Shown here piece after piece: positions 25,053-38,200 of a stretch of DNA of 64,000 bases. The position numbers and the translations under genes were made by a program. This DNA comes from Charina bottae. Its lineage: Eukaryota; Chordata; Lepidosauria; Squamata; Charinaidae. Each line of letters starts with the position of its first letter. Position 1 is the stretch's first letter. The notes beneath the pieces were generated by a model that was given only the letters and a program-made list of their open reading frames with translations, made no database searches and had not been told where the DNA came from. The stretch covers positions 20,684,501-20,748,500 of the forward strand of contig JALMGJ010000008.1 of the NCBI GenBank assembly GCA_023362775.1, read 5' to 3'.

Positions 25053-27545
25053 AAGGTTCCCCCACACAGTCATGTCCAATTCTAGGGGCCGGCGCTCATC
25101 TCCGTTTGTTAGCCAAAGAGCCAGTGTTGTCCAAAGACGCTTCTGCGGTCATGTGGCTGGCATGATGCGCACGGAATGCTGTTACCTTCCCACCAAAGTG
25201 GTACCTATTTAGGGTATCCATCTACTTGCATTTGCATGCTTTCGAATTGCTAGGTTGGCAAGAGCTGGGGCTAGTGCAGGAGTTCACTCCATCACACGGG
25301 GCTAGGGTCGTGAACCTCCGAACTTGCAACCTTCTTTTTTTTTTTTTACATAAGTTTTATTAAATTTTAAAATACATATTAAGAGCTAATACAAAAGAAA
25401 AGAAATAGAAATACAAAGTAAGAAAAAGGAAAAGAAAAAGTGAAGTCAAAAAATAACAAACAAAGAAAATATAGAAAATAGATGTCCTCCAATTTATCCT
25501 TGAACTTTAAGTACAGCAATTAACTTTAAATGTTAGTCCTTCATACAATACACAGAAACTTTTCTTTGTCATATACCCTATGATTTCTATAATCCAATCG
25601 TCTGTTCTTCATATAGGTTTCGCCTTTCTTGATATCTTCCAACAATCCATCTCTGGTTTCTACTCCTTAGAATAGTAATCAAATGTTCATTGTTGCATCA
25701 ATTAAATGTTTTCCATTTACTCTTTCCATTTTTACATCTATATTTATATCTTCAATAAAGTCCAATTAGTATAACAAATAAAGGCCTTATCTACGTCTAA
25801 TAAAATACAGTATATTCTGTTCATGTTATGACTATATATTCCATTAATACATAATCTAACATATTACATAACATAATACATAATATAGCAAAAATACAAA
25901 ACCTAACATAACATATAACCTAATACATACAACATATTCTTGTAATAACCTACATTCTAATTCCATCTCATCATCTCATTGTCTTCTCATAAATGTGTCT
26001 CCAGAAAGAGTAATATATAATATCAACATATTTATTTATAATCTTGTATCTTACACTTAAAATATCATGTTTTTATGCATCTGTACAGTTTCTCATATCT
26101 GTGCTTACTCTGTGTACAATACCAAATCCGCATTTTCATTAACCTTGCATTCCAAATCAATATCAATAAAATCAATTATTGTTGAAAAAAAGCAAATAAA
26201 TCTCCTGTTTAGGTTATGCCAATATCACAATATGCAACTTGTTTATTTCTGTAACTCATGCGGGATGTCAAAATGTTTATTTTGCCATATCTATCAATTT
26301 GCATATTAAAATCTTCCTGTCTCAGCTGCCACAATGTATTTATGCCCAAACATTTAATAGACCACTTCCTGTAAAATATCATAATCTTCTTCTGTACCAA
26401 TACATTCAAAGTCCTCTTTCCCTGTTTCTCTACTGGTTCGAAAGGTCTTTCCTCTGTTTCTAAATCTGTCCCTTGTATCTTCTGTTCCTGAGCCACCAAA
26501 ACTATTAATATACGTTCTATGGATTTCTTAATTTGCAAAAAAATTTTGCTGGTTTCTTCCTTAAAATCCTGAAGTGCTGTGAGAAATGCCATTATTTGTT
26601 GTTCAAACCGTAATCAGCTGCCGTAGTCAAAACAAAAAATTTTCTCAGGGAGCAGGGAACAGCTGTTCTATTATTTATCAATAATGTCTATTTCTTTAAG
26701 TGAGAAAAGCTTTTAAAGTAAAAGATGAAAAAATTCCACAGAGCAGTATTTCAAACAGTTTGTAAAAGGAAAGATGAAAATATATTCCAAATGAAAGATA
26801 GTCCTTTCTAAAAAAAAAAGTAGAAAAAGAAAGAAAAAAAGGTAAAGAGGCACACATTCTCTATACTTTATTCTTTATTCTTCTTTATTCTTCAGGCTGC
26901 AAGCTGCTTAACCCAAACAAACAATTTCTCAAAAGTCAGTTAGTTTGTCGAGTGAGAAATACCAACAAAGTCTCTTAAGTCCCAATTTCTCTGATACAAA
27001 AGAAAGGCAGAAAAATACAAACTTGTTCACTATGTTGCCAAAATAAAATCTATCAAACTTCCACCAAAATTAATTATAGCAAAGAAAACACAAAATTAGC
27101 CAACATTTTGAACGAAGTCCAAAGATAAATTTTAGATAATAAAAATGTACTAATCTAAAAAAGAAAACTAATATAAAGTGGTCTAAAAGCTGGCTGTCAC
27201 TCTTGTGTCTCCCAAGAGACTTACGTTCTCTGCAGAGCTAGGATCCTCTTTCGGCCATTTCACTGCATTCACCCCCGTTCTTCTCCGCGGTGGAAACAAC
27301 AAAGAAAAACAGGAGTGGGCAATTACAATGGCTCTGTGAGCAATCTTCTGGTTCCCCCTTCTCCAGGGGGAAACTTCAGTGGTCTGTAGACCCCTGCAAA
27401 CAAGATAGAAAGTTAGCCAGGTCTCAGAGTTCAGAGCTCTGAGAAACTCTGACTTGTCGAGCTGCCAGCCAGGCTTGGAGTCGAACTTGCAACCTTCTGA
27501 TCGACAAGCCTGGCATCTTAACCACTGAGCCATCATGCCCCCCCC
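25053..27545 (-). repeat. Sauria-type SINE split by an L1 insertion
   Basis: The SINE tail side is 25053-25335 and the tRNA-like head resumes at 27482-27545. ATTCATTAA flanks the whole unit (25044-25052 and 27546-27554). The two halves join exactly when the L1 and one target copy are removed. Confidence 0.9.
25336..27481 (-). mobile_element. L1-type LINE with 5' region and tail but most of the coding region missing
   Basis: The poly-A end is at 25336-25348 (T run on the plus strand). CGAACTTGCAACCTTCT is duplicated at 25319-25335 and 27482-27498. The minus strand reads a leader from 27481, an ORF1-like start at 26592 (FLTALQDFKEETSKIFLQIK) and then AT-rich 3' UTR. About 2.1 kb is present where full L1 is about 6 kb, and no reverse transcriptase is seen. 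Either a deletion derivative moved, or the element was deleted after insertion. Confidence 0.7.
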
Positions 27546-27596
27546 ATTCATTAACTTTTAAATAATTACTCATTAAGTGTAGAAGAACAGTAGATT

Positions 27597-27853
27597 GTGT
27601 CTATGAATGTTCTCAGTCATCCAAGTGGAATTGTCTGTAGCTTGAATCATGTCAACTGGATTTCTATTTTCTCAGTGGAAACGTTTCGCTCCTTATCCAA
27701 GGAGCTTCTTCAGTCTGAGCAAAGTTGGTAAGGGAATCCTAAATATTTAGGATTCCCTTACTAACTTTGCTCAGACTGAAGAAGCTCCTTGGATAAGGAG
27801 CGAAACGTTTCCACTGAGAAAATAGAAATCCAGTTGACATGATTCAAGCTACA
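27597..27853. mobile_element. palindromic insertion, possibly Penelope-like terminal repeats
   Basis: 27637-27744 and 27745-27852 are reverse complements with one mismatch in 108 bases, centred on AAATATTT. AACAGTAGATT lies on both outer sides (27586-27596 and 27854-27864), fitting a target duplication. The conserved word GGAGCGAAACGTTTC and a CTGAAGA box resemble vertebrate Penelope-like terminal repeats; that assignment is from memory of the motif and is tentative. Confidence 0.7.
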
Positions 27854-27864
27854 AACAGTAGATT

Positions 27865-29390
27865 ATATTTCCAGGTTTTTTTTTCACTATGTACAGTATA
27901 GATGAACAAACTATCCCAAAACATTTATTTTAACTGGTCACTCACTTTTGTGTTAACATTTATTCAGAATCCATTCATTTTTAACTATACTACGTATTTT
28001 CTTTTTTACTACACACACTTCTTAAGTATCCTATTCCCACTATATTCAACTTTTATGTTTCTCCTAAAATACTCAATTCTCACTTTATTTGCTTTTTTTC
28101 AACAATAATTTATTATTTACAAATGGACCACATACTACCCGTAGACTGTTTCCTAAAATTGAGCTATTGAGAAAAAATGATGGAGAAATTTAATAATGTA
28201 CAAATGCTGATAGAAAGATAGTGGGTTGTGAGATTATAGTAGTTAAATATGCAATAGTATCTTAAATTGACAATGAACCTTTAGCTGTAATACTGCTCAT
28301 GGATAATATGTCATATTTTTAAATCTAGCCTTAATAAAAGTCAGCATAATCATTATATAATGCCCTCTAACATATTGTTTGATCAGAAAACTGGAACTAG
28401 GATCCAAAGAAGGATCTAAATAAGTTATTAATTTTAAGAAATTAATAAAACTAATTGTGATTAATGCATTTGTACAAGAGATTCAAAATATTATACAGTA
28501 TGCTTCCAGGGATGCCTCCAGGAATATATACTCCACAAATTGTCAGAACAAATTTGGCAGCTCTTTCCAAATTAGAAAGGAGTTCAATTCTATTTACAGA
28601 AATTCCTAACCAGAATCTTTTCTACCTGAAATATTTTCTGTTTCTTATGAAGGACACAATATCCTTTTTCAGAAAAAAATAACTGTAACAAATCACTGAT
28701 CAAATAATTAAAGAATATGTTTGACAATTTAAACCAATGTTTATTAAGGTGGAAAACAGAGGAATGTTTTCCTCTGTTGGGTGAGCCTCAATGATTTGAG
28801 AGACCTGCTAACTATCAAGTTAAACTCCCACTTTGTTGGGACCGAGGACTTATCCAGTCAGGTTGCCCCATCTCCAGAATAGGTCAGCAGCCATTTTTGG
28901 AAGGCAGGGAGGGATGACATTGTCCTGTTTTCAACTCTACCCAGCTATCATGAATGCAGTTTCTGAGTACATGCTCTTACTCTGCTTTCAAAGAAATGTT
29001 TTCATGCCTATGTTCCCTCAAGTGCTGCCATCTGGTTTGCCTGGTGCACTTTCGTTTGTTCAAGGCAAACCCTAGAAGTTCATTGGCTGGTGCGCAGAGT
29101 GCCAGAAATTCCCCCTCACCCAGGTCCATGGTCACCACCCTGCTGCACAATTTGTGTCTTGATGTTCGACCTGCAATCATTTGTCATTTGAGTGTGGAAC
29201 TTTTTTTTTTAAGAACTTAACCATTGAAGGGCTGAAATGCAGATCTTTACCCAGCTGTCATTTCAGCAATTAATCAGTTCACTAATCTGAACTACCAGTT
29301 TAGGTTTTTTTCCCCTTAAAAACAGCACAACAGAATCTTCTTGTGAAACTTCAAAACAAATTGCATTCTCCATGACTGCTGCCTGGGGGT
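27865..29390. other. intergenic, nothing recognised
   Basis: No gene or repeat family recognised. The segment at 28830-29200 is less AT-rich but has no splice-bounded coding match I can name. Confidence 0.45.
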
Positions 29391-29395
29391 AACAC

Positions 29396-29936
29396 TGAAG
29401 ATCATTCAGTGGCCTGTTAGAACTAGTGAATGGAGCAGAGTTTAACGTAGTATAAGTTCATGCACAGAAAGAAAATATTGTTTAAAAACAGAGCCAGCGA
29501 GCACATTAAAGAGATCCAGGTTCTTAATCTTACACTTTTAGCCCACCCAAGCATAAAGAATCACACGCTTAAACACAGTAGGTTCAAAAAGTAAGTACAA
29601 AAGAGTTCTTACGTTTATTGGTCCAGTTACATCCATGCTGTTGAGAAATGATTCTCCTTTGGCTCCCTAATCGAGGAAGACCCCTGGCCCTATGTTGCTG
29701 CCAGGTTTGCGTGGAGAAAAGGGGCTTGAGGCCTAGGCATGGCCTCTCGATTGAAGGAGCTCAGGCATGTGCGTCCTACGGTGAAGAAATCAGAGAGCAC
29801 TGACTACGAAGGGAGAAGGAGGGAGTGGGAGTGGGAGTGGCAACAAAACAACTTCCTCAAAGACACGGAGAATTGTATCCTGGGATGAACTCATCTACAT
29901 GCAAATGAGGCATGTTGATTTGCTGAATTTCCAACA
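29396..29936 (-). mobile_element. solo LTR, family 1, copy 2, with 5-bp target duplication
   Basis: On the minus strand it starts TGTTGGAAAT and ends GATCTTCA. AACAC on the plus strand flanks both sides (29391-29395 and 29937-29941). 541 bp, against 542 bp in copy 1. An ACCAATAAACGTAAGAACTC polyadenylation region is present. Confidence 0.93.
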
Positions 29937-29941
29937 AACAC

Positions 29942-32079
29942 GAGGCATAAAATAGTGAACCGAATGATGAGTCTTGTCAGGCACACATTTCCTTCCATGG
30001 AGGACAAAAAGTTGAAATGACAGGAATGGGTAGGAACAGCAATAGGGAAATTATCCAATGAGATGCTATGGTAATCTGAAGTCTGGACTATATCCTTTTC
30101 AAAATGTTGCCAAGCCGCCTCAGTCTGGGCAGGTTTTTCTTAGACTTAACTTAGACTTAAGCTGCCCTGAGCACAGGACAGGAACAGCTTAAAGGGACAG
30201 TAAAGATATGCCCTGAAAATGTGTATCTGTATATAATCTGTGGCTTTTGGAGAAAGGTAAAGGAAACAAACTAAACCTCGTATAAATAGATGGAACTTAC
30301 TAAAGATTGGGACAGCCTGAATCACAATTACAGATGTGTGTTTCATGGGCATAACTTTGTAGTTTGGCCCTTGAGTCTTTTTGATCACCTTGAAGAAATA
30401 TTAATTGCCTGCAAATCTACAATGAGGGGTCAAAAACCCATGCTTCCTGTTCTGGAAACCTCTACTTTTTATAGATAGGACCTGGCTGCAACTACCAGTG
30501 ATGAGGAAAAAAGCATTCTGCAGCTGTCAGCTGAGCTCTGGCATATGAAATATTTTCTTATTTTATAAAAAGAACATTGATTTATAAAATTAATTTCATT
30601 TAACTGGGGACATTTGTGAGGCTGTGTTGTTATCTTACTATCTGTTACAATTTTGGTTGAAAGCCTATACAACAGAATGTTGTAAAGACCCATTTATTTT
30701 ATATCCATTTTAAGCTGTTACGAATTCAAAAAAATAGTGCCAATTTGCATTTTTCATTATTTTTAGACATGGGAGGTCCAATTCAAGTTGTAAAAGAGGA
30801 ATTACAGATGATTATTTGTTCATCCATTATTTGTCACATTTTGTGCTAAGAACCAAGAGGAGTTTATTTTTCCCACAGATACTGAACTTATTGTATCCTA
30901 TTGCCAGAGACAACATACAGTACCTTTAGATAGAAGGCATTACTACCACATGTTCTACCCAATATAAGCAGTTAGCAACCCTACGCCTTTCCTAATTATG
31001 TCAGTGATGTAAATGAATGTATCCATGTTTACCATGTAAATATCTGCAATGAAGACCCTTGCTCTATACATGTTGCAGATCACATGGAAGTGATCACATG
31101 CAATGCTGGCTTACCACTGAAGACAATCACACCTCTTTACCTAGGGCATTAGCATGACTAAGAGAGGGGAAGGGCTATTCCTCATTATTTGGATGGTCAG
31201 TTATTCCATCATTTGTTACACCAAAACAGGGCCAGGGTAAAGTCGCTATTTCCAGCAGCATTTAATTTGTCATTTACCATAAGGGATGAAAACTGGCTTT
31301 GGGACCCATGCAGCTTGACCTGCCTGCTATTCTTCATTGCTCCCTCCTTTGTACTCAGTTATTTATTTTGCTGTGATGTCTCTGAATGAAACATTCAAGT
31401 CAATTGAGTTGCAGTACTAATTTACAACAAATAAGGATAAGGTTTCATTAAATTCAGTTGACTATGGGGCAATTGGAGGTCTTTGGGGAGGAGGGAACTG
31501 AGAACCCCAGATTTGTTACTATGAGTTTTAATATATTCATCACATGATCAACAGTTTAAAATGTTTCAGGCTCTATTTTATTTGAAAAAAAGAACCTTAG
31601 CTGCTAACTTAACACGTTTTAAACATTCCAATTCTTCAAATTAATACAGATGGGAAAACTAATGCACTTCTTTTCAGAGGAAGTATTTTTAATGTAAATG
31701 CTATGTTGAACAATTCCAAACACATGTTATGAAGTGCTTTTAAGCCATTATAATGGTGAAAGTAGTTGAATTCTTCATTACTATAAAAATATAAGGAGTT
31801 GAGCTGCTCCACTTACTGAGTAGAATCACAAATGAATCAGATATAAATAAATGAATTATGGTTTAGTTTATTAATATAGTTTGTATATAAAATAATTTGG
31901 TGCAGCTTATACACTAATATACATATTACGTATCTGAAAACCCTTGGTAAAACAGAGCATAGTATAGCCTTTTTGGCTTGTAAGAGCTAGCATAACACAT
32001 ATTGAAATCTTAATGCAAATTAAGGAGGTAAGGAATATATAGTAAGTTGACTGCAGTCAGCAATACTATGGTTGATCTT
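29942..32079. other. intergenic, downstream of REC114, nothing recognised
   Basis: No gene or repeat family recognised. Confidence 0.5.
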
Positions 32080-32085
32080 TTTATT
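32080..32085 (-). promoter_or_regulatory. candidate REC114 polyadenylation signal
   Basis: AATAAA on the minus strand 25 bases beyond the stop codon. It would give a very short 3' UTR, and a more distal site is equally possible in this AT-rich DNA. Confidence 0.4.
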
Positions 32086-32109
32086 ACTACATTTTAAATA
32101 TTTTGGTTT

Positions 32110-32271
32110 CTAGCCATCTATAATTTTTTTTAGCTGTTTCTCTACTTCTTCCACAAATGCTGGGAAATGTTGATCCAGTAGGCACAAGCGAATAAAGCTA
32201 CTTAAATCTTCAGCACTCCACGTGGACTGTTGATATGCAAGAGGAAGTTGAACATCTGATATCAGCACATG
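32110..32271 (-). CDS. REC114: REC114 coding exon 6 with stop codon
   Basis: 53 codons plus TAG after a TTCTGCAG acceptor. It encodes the conserved C-terminal helices of REC114 (FIRLCLLDQHFPAFVEEVEK), the region that binds MEI4 in the family. Confidence 0.93.
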   Translation of the reverse strand, partial: HVLISDVQLPLAYQQSTWSAEDLSSFIRLCLLDQHFPAFVEEVEKQLKKIIDG

Positions 32272-35200
32272 CTGCAGAAGAAAGCAGAATAGTCAATTGC
32301 CTTTAAAAATTCCTCGTTTAAGATAAAATATATTTCTACTGATTTTTTAATCAACATGACTTTGCACAATTAATTATATCTCTAGAAGACATAAATTGTA
32401 GTTAAATTTACTTGTTTTTATTAGTAAGAATCCCCTATACATGTTAATCAGAATAAGATTTCTCTGTCTTGATATTTAATTTACCATTCTGGACAATTTC
32501 CGTCCAGTTTCCAACTTTCCCTTTCTAGGGAAGGTTGTAGAGAAACTGGTTACATGCAGCTTCAGAGGACTCTGGAAGAAGCGGATTATCTGGACCCCCT
32601 TCAGTCAGGGTTCGGGCCTGGGTATAGGACTGAGATGGCATTGATTGTATTCTTGGATGACCTCTGGCAGGAGCGGGATGGGGGTGGTATGTCCATCCTT
32701 GCTCTTCTTGATTTCTCAGTGGCTTTTGATACCATTTATCATGGTATCTTTCTGGACTGGCTCCAGGAGTTGGCGATGGGCAGCACGGTGTTGTGCTGGT
32801 TCTCCTCCTTCTTCCAGGGTCAGTTCCAGTCAGTGTTGTTAGTGGGAGAGATCCAGCTGGTGGCCTCTCCTTTGTGGGGTGCTACAGGGCTTAGTACTCT
32901 CTCCCTTCCTGTTTTAACTTCTACATGAAGCCACTGGGTGAGGTCATCCAACAGTTTGGGGTGAGGTATCATCAGTATGCTAATGATACTCAGCTTTATA
33001 TTTCTACTCCAGGCTATCCGAGTGATGCCGGGGAGGTTCTGTCTCGGTGCCTGGAGACTGTGGGGGCCTGGATCAGGAGCAATAGGCTTCAGCTCAACCC
33101 AAGCAAGACCAAGTGGCTCTGGGTTTTTGTACCTCCTGGATCCATGGACCTTCCATTTTGGTTCTGGATGGGGTGGCACTGCCATAGACAAATCCGGTGT
33201 GCAATCTAGGGGTCCTCCTGGACTCACAGCTCCTGCTTGAAGAGCAGGTGGCAGCTGTGGCTAGGAGGGCCTTTACACAGATTAGGGCTGTGTATCAGTT
33301 GCGCCTATTCCTGGACTGGGGTGTCCTGCTCACAGCCATTCATGCCCTTGTGACCTCCATACTGGACTACTGCAATGTGCTTTACATGGGGCTGCCCTTG
33401 AAGAGTATTCAGAAGCTTTAACTGGTGCAAAATGCAGCAGTGCGGGCAGTTACTGGTGCCAGTTACTCAGAACATGTGACACCACTGTATTGGCTTCTGG
33501 TGTGCTTCTGCGTGCAAAGCCATTCACGGCTTAGGACCAGGTTACTTATGGGACCATCACTCCCCTATTGTTTCTACCCGTCCTATCCAACCTGGCAAGA
33601 AGGGAATGCTCCAGGTACCATCAGCTAGGGAGTGTTGGCTGGCAGGGCCCAGAAGGAGAGCCTTTTCTGCCATAGAACCCACCCTTTGGAACATCATTCC
33701 CCCTGAGATTAGATTGGCCACGTCCCTGTTGGCCTTTTGTAAGGCCTTGAAAATCTGGCTTTGTGCTCGAGCCTGGGGCCCTGGACATGGGTTAGAGCCC
33801 GTCTCCTGGTTGTATGGATTATGGATTAGATTGTGCCCGGCTGCTACTGTATGTGTTTTTATTTTTGTTTTAGATAATGTATTTTGTGTTTTTATTTGTT
33901 TTATTGTAAGCTGCCTAGAGTCACGTAAAAGTGAGATGGGTGGCTATATAAATCGAGTAAGTAAGTAAATAAATAAATAAAATTTACTTCCAAATGCAAT
34001 AGAATTTTGATTTTGCATTTTAAATTATTTCTTTAAAATAATTAGAGTAACCAGTTAAGAATGACAATACATTATCATGTAGTAATACCATGACAAAAAA
34101 TGAGATCTTGCTATCTATGGTGGAAGTTTTTGCATATGTGTTGGTTTTGGTCTGTTTCTGGTTACTTTGTGCATGCACAAAATGGAGGGTGGATTTTTGC
34201 ATGTGCATAAAATACTTCTTAAAAGATCTCATTACCCACAGTTTTATTAACCACGGTTAATTGGCTGGAACAGAACCTCTATAAACAACAAGGGCCATTT
34301 GTGTGTAGGTTTTCACTTACGAGTTTTCAAATGTTTTTTCTTATAAATCTGAAATACCTTCAAAGTAAGAAACATTTGGCATCTGAAAATTATGCTTTTC
34401 TACAGTAGCAAATTAGCTTTTCATTTCTACTTGAGAAATGTATCAGGAATACCTGTGCTAGCTGTGCTACAGACATTGTTCCATGTGTTGGAGGTAGATT
34501 TACAACCTAGAAAGGGTTCAAAATAAATTAATAAAAGATACAAGACAAAAAACAACAACAACAAAACCTACCATAAAGCATTTAAAAAATGGAATATTTT
34601 TCCTTTCCTATTTGAGCACTTTAAAATACATACACTACAGTAAATAAAATAAGAGATTATAGTTTACTTCCATAATATAAGAATATCAAAGAGAAATATA
34701 CTTGGAAGAAAAATGGGACTATACAGAACTTTATCAAGAATTTTCAATGAACACATTCTTTAGGTTGGCGTTCACTGAAATTTGGACCTTACACTATAAA
34801 ATTATATATACTGTACATGAAAGATAATATAAACAATATTTAAAAATGCAGTCAATCAATCTGTTCATTCCTGGACTGGCTGAAAAAAAGTAATTTAAGA
34901 ACAAAACATTTTTGTTGAACAATTTTTCTGATTTTATAGAATAAACTACAATACTAAAGCTATATGGCAGCACATCTTTTTTTCATTTCTCTGCCCAATC
35001 ACCTTCCACATACATTCATCAGCTTACAGTGTGTTGTACTGGTACATTTTGTTCTATATCTTTCAGCTGACTTGCATCAGTGAGAAGCAGACTGTGGCCT
35101 TGGCGTAGTTCCTGTGTTATTGCACCTGTTACTTGAATTGGAATATACTCAGCTAGTTTCTGCATACAGTTATGGCAGTGCTCTTCTGCCTGAGTTTTGG

Positions 35201-38200
35201 AGTCTCCAGTAAACTGTATACGAAACATACGATGTTTGCTCTAGATAAATCCACAAACAGAAAATAAAACTAACTTTGATTATTGCTGCATATTTGTCTC
35301 AACAATTACAGGAACATTTCTTAAATTAATGCCCAAAACATACTTCAGCTTTATGCAACAATTCTTTTCTATGTGATCTAAAAAGCAATTTGAATTTCTA
35401 ACCAATAGTTCATTTTTTAGATGTTATCCTTTTAATTTTTTCCTTGTTGATTTGGTGATTCCTTGAATTTTCTTATAATGCATTACCATTGCTTTTATTA
35501 CATTTTAACTATCATAGCTTAAGATAGCATTTTACTGAATCAAATATTTTTATCTTCATGAGATTTCACTGTACATCTCATGGTGACTATATGTGATATA
35601 TTAGCAATATCTTGTCCACACAACTCCCCCCCCCAAAAAAGGCATCAGACTAATGAAGGGAGGCAGGAATGCTAAAGTTGGAAGTAACATAGCATCTAGA
35701 ATTATGGGAAAATTTGGCCTTGGTGTACAAAATGAAATAGGAAATAGACTCATCAGCCAAAAAAAAATAAATGTTTATACCAAATACCTTCTTTTAACAG
35801 CATAAAAGACAATTCTAGACATGGACATAATTGCACAGACAAAACTGAAATCAAATTGATATACGTATATTCTGCAAATATGGAGAACCTCTGAACTAGT
35901 CAGCAAAAACAAGACTTGGTAGCAACTATAGCTTGAATCACAAACTCCTTGAAAAGCTAAAAGCATGGAAACAGGAAAATTTGCTTAACTAAACTCTTAG
36001 TCATAAAATGGGAAGACAATCAGAAGAACATTACAATAAGAAGGACATTATGAAAATCAAAGGAAATTTATGTAAAGAAGGGAGTGGTAAAATACATCAT
36101 TCAACAAAAAATATAAACGAAAGAATGTTAGATGTATGAATTAGCGTACCTTTAATTTTGAACTGACTAACATGCAATCTGCTTTTCGTACTACCTTTAG
36201 CCACTGAGAAGCACCAATTAATGAAAATCCTTCCTGAAATAAATGCAAAACTTACACACAGAAGCAGCTGTGAAAATTTGGTATAATTTAAGTGAAATAA
36301 AACTGCTGCAATCCTTGGAATTTTTAATATATGAGTACATTTAGTGAGAAATAAATGATAAAACCTGCTAAAATGATATTTCCTATGATAAACTGAAAAT
36401 TATGTGTCACAATTTTAATATATTTTATTATTATTTAGTTTTAAAAAAAGGGAACGATGGTGATGGTGATGATGGTGGTGATGATGATGGGCAGATAGGC
36501 TATTTCATAAGGCTATTTCTATTTTCTATTCCTTACACTTAAAACTATATGCTCCAAAACTTTTTTTTAATGAAAGCTCATATTCTCAGGATGCATAATG
36601 CCTCTGTGCTGGATTGATCAAACTTCGGCAATTGCCTTGCTATTAATGACTTTTGATTAAGCAAATCACCAGCCTTTCATGCTTAGTCAGTGTCAGGGAA
36701 TCAGTCACAGGCCATATACCTGCAGGCCAGGTTTTTAAAATGGTAATATTTATCATTTGGCTTACTAGTTTCATCTTTTTTTCTAATACTATCCAAATAT
36801 AATGAATTTGTAACATAACACTTAACTAGATAAAACAAAAATCCTCCAACTACAAATTATTAACCTTAGTAACCATTGATAAAGCTATTCTTCTTCTTTT
36901 TGTCTCCTTTTAAAGCCCCTTCACTGTTATTTCTTGTGAAATTCTGTTATAGAAACATCATACTGACAGAGCCTTTTAGTGGCAATCACAAAGCTCTCAG
37001 GATTCTACCACATCACTGGAGAAGCAATTGTGCAACATTTTGTTGACTGGCTCTAGGATTAGAGTTTTATTATTATTATTTATTATTTATTAATAAATAA
37101 ATAAATATTATTTATTATTAGAGTTTGTGTATAAATTCTATTCATATAAGTTATCACAGTGCCTGGGAACTATGCTAACTTAATTCACTTACTAACTGAA
37201 ATTGTTTTAACATTCCTTTAATGAAAAGCATTATACCAATGAAAGAGGACATGCTGAAGAAACAAAAATATATAAAAGTCAATACTTACCAGTACTTCTT
37301 TTCCTCTGGAAATGAAGAAATGGCCTGAAATAACTATACTGAGAACAAGAAAGCCAGATTCTTCATTTGACTCCAAAACCTTTTAAGAGAGAGAGTCTGT
37401 CTCTTAACATGGTGAAAATATAAAGGAAGAGGTTTCCAGAAAATAAAAGTGTGAACTTTTTTTTCTAAAAAAAAAGTTTTGCATACAAAATATGTTTATG
37501 TTGGATACCTATTTTCAAGAAATAAACATAACTGTATTCATTATTATGAACAAGGAAATAAGGAATAAGAATGTAGACTTCATTTTAACATGCTTAGTTT
37601 TGGCAGGTTATAGAGAATTCATTGTTCTGTTTTTAGTAGTTTTCAGCAGGACAAGGACTATTTTCTCTGAAATTCCCTGTTTTAATATGTTACTTTTTGT
37701 ATGCCACTTTGGATATCTTGTTTGGGCTAAAAGAGGTACTATGATTTTTTTCTGCAAAAAATTATGCTAGAATTCTGCAGTGCTAGAAGTTTAGTCAAAC
37801 ACAGAAGAAAGACAACTAAGCTTAAGAACATAGGAAATATTGTGCTGAACCAAAGAAATGGTCGGTTGAATTCAGCATTCATCTTCCTACTTCAGGCAAA
37901 ACTAGAGATACCAGATTTGGGTTGCAAAAATCTGGATGACTACTAGATGGCAGCAGAGAGAGAGAGAGTTAATGTTGCTGCTTTTTCTTCCATTTAACAA
38001 ATGTCAAGTTTCACAGCCAGATATGGAAGCCCTTGGCAAAGTATGTCTCAGAAGAAACTCACAAACAAAACCTGAACACCCTCCATGAAATTTTATTCTT
38101 TAGGAGCTGAAACAAAATGAGTTTCTAAATTATGGCAGGTGTTCTGAAGAATACATAGCAAGTCCTACCATTGCACCTTCTGATCTAGAAGACTTGCTGT

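Noticed and set aside
28833..29220. Possible exon in a less AT-rich stretch
   Set aside because: No recognisable protein, and no matching splice-bounded exon nearby.
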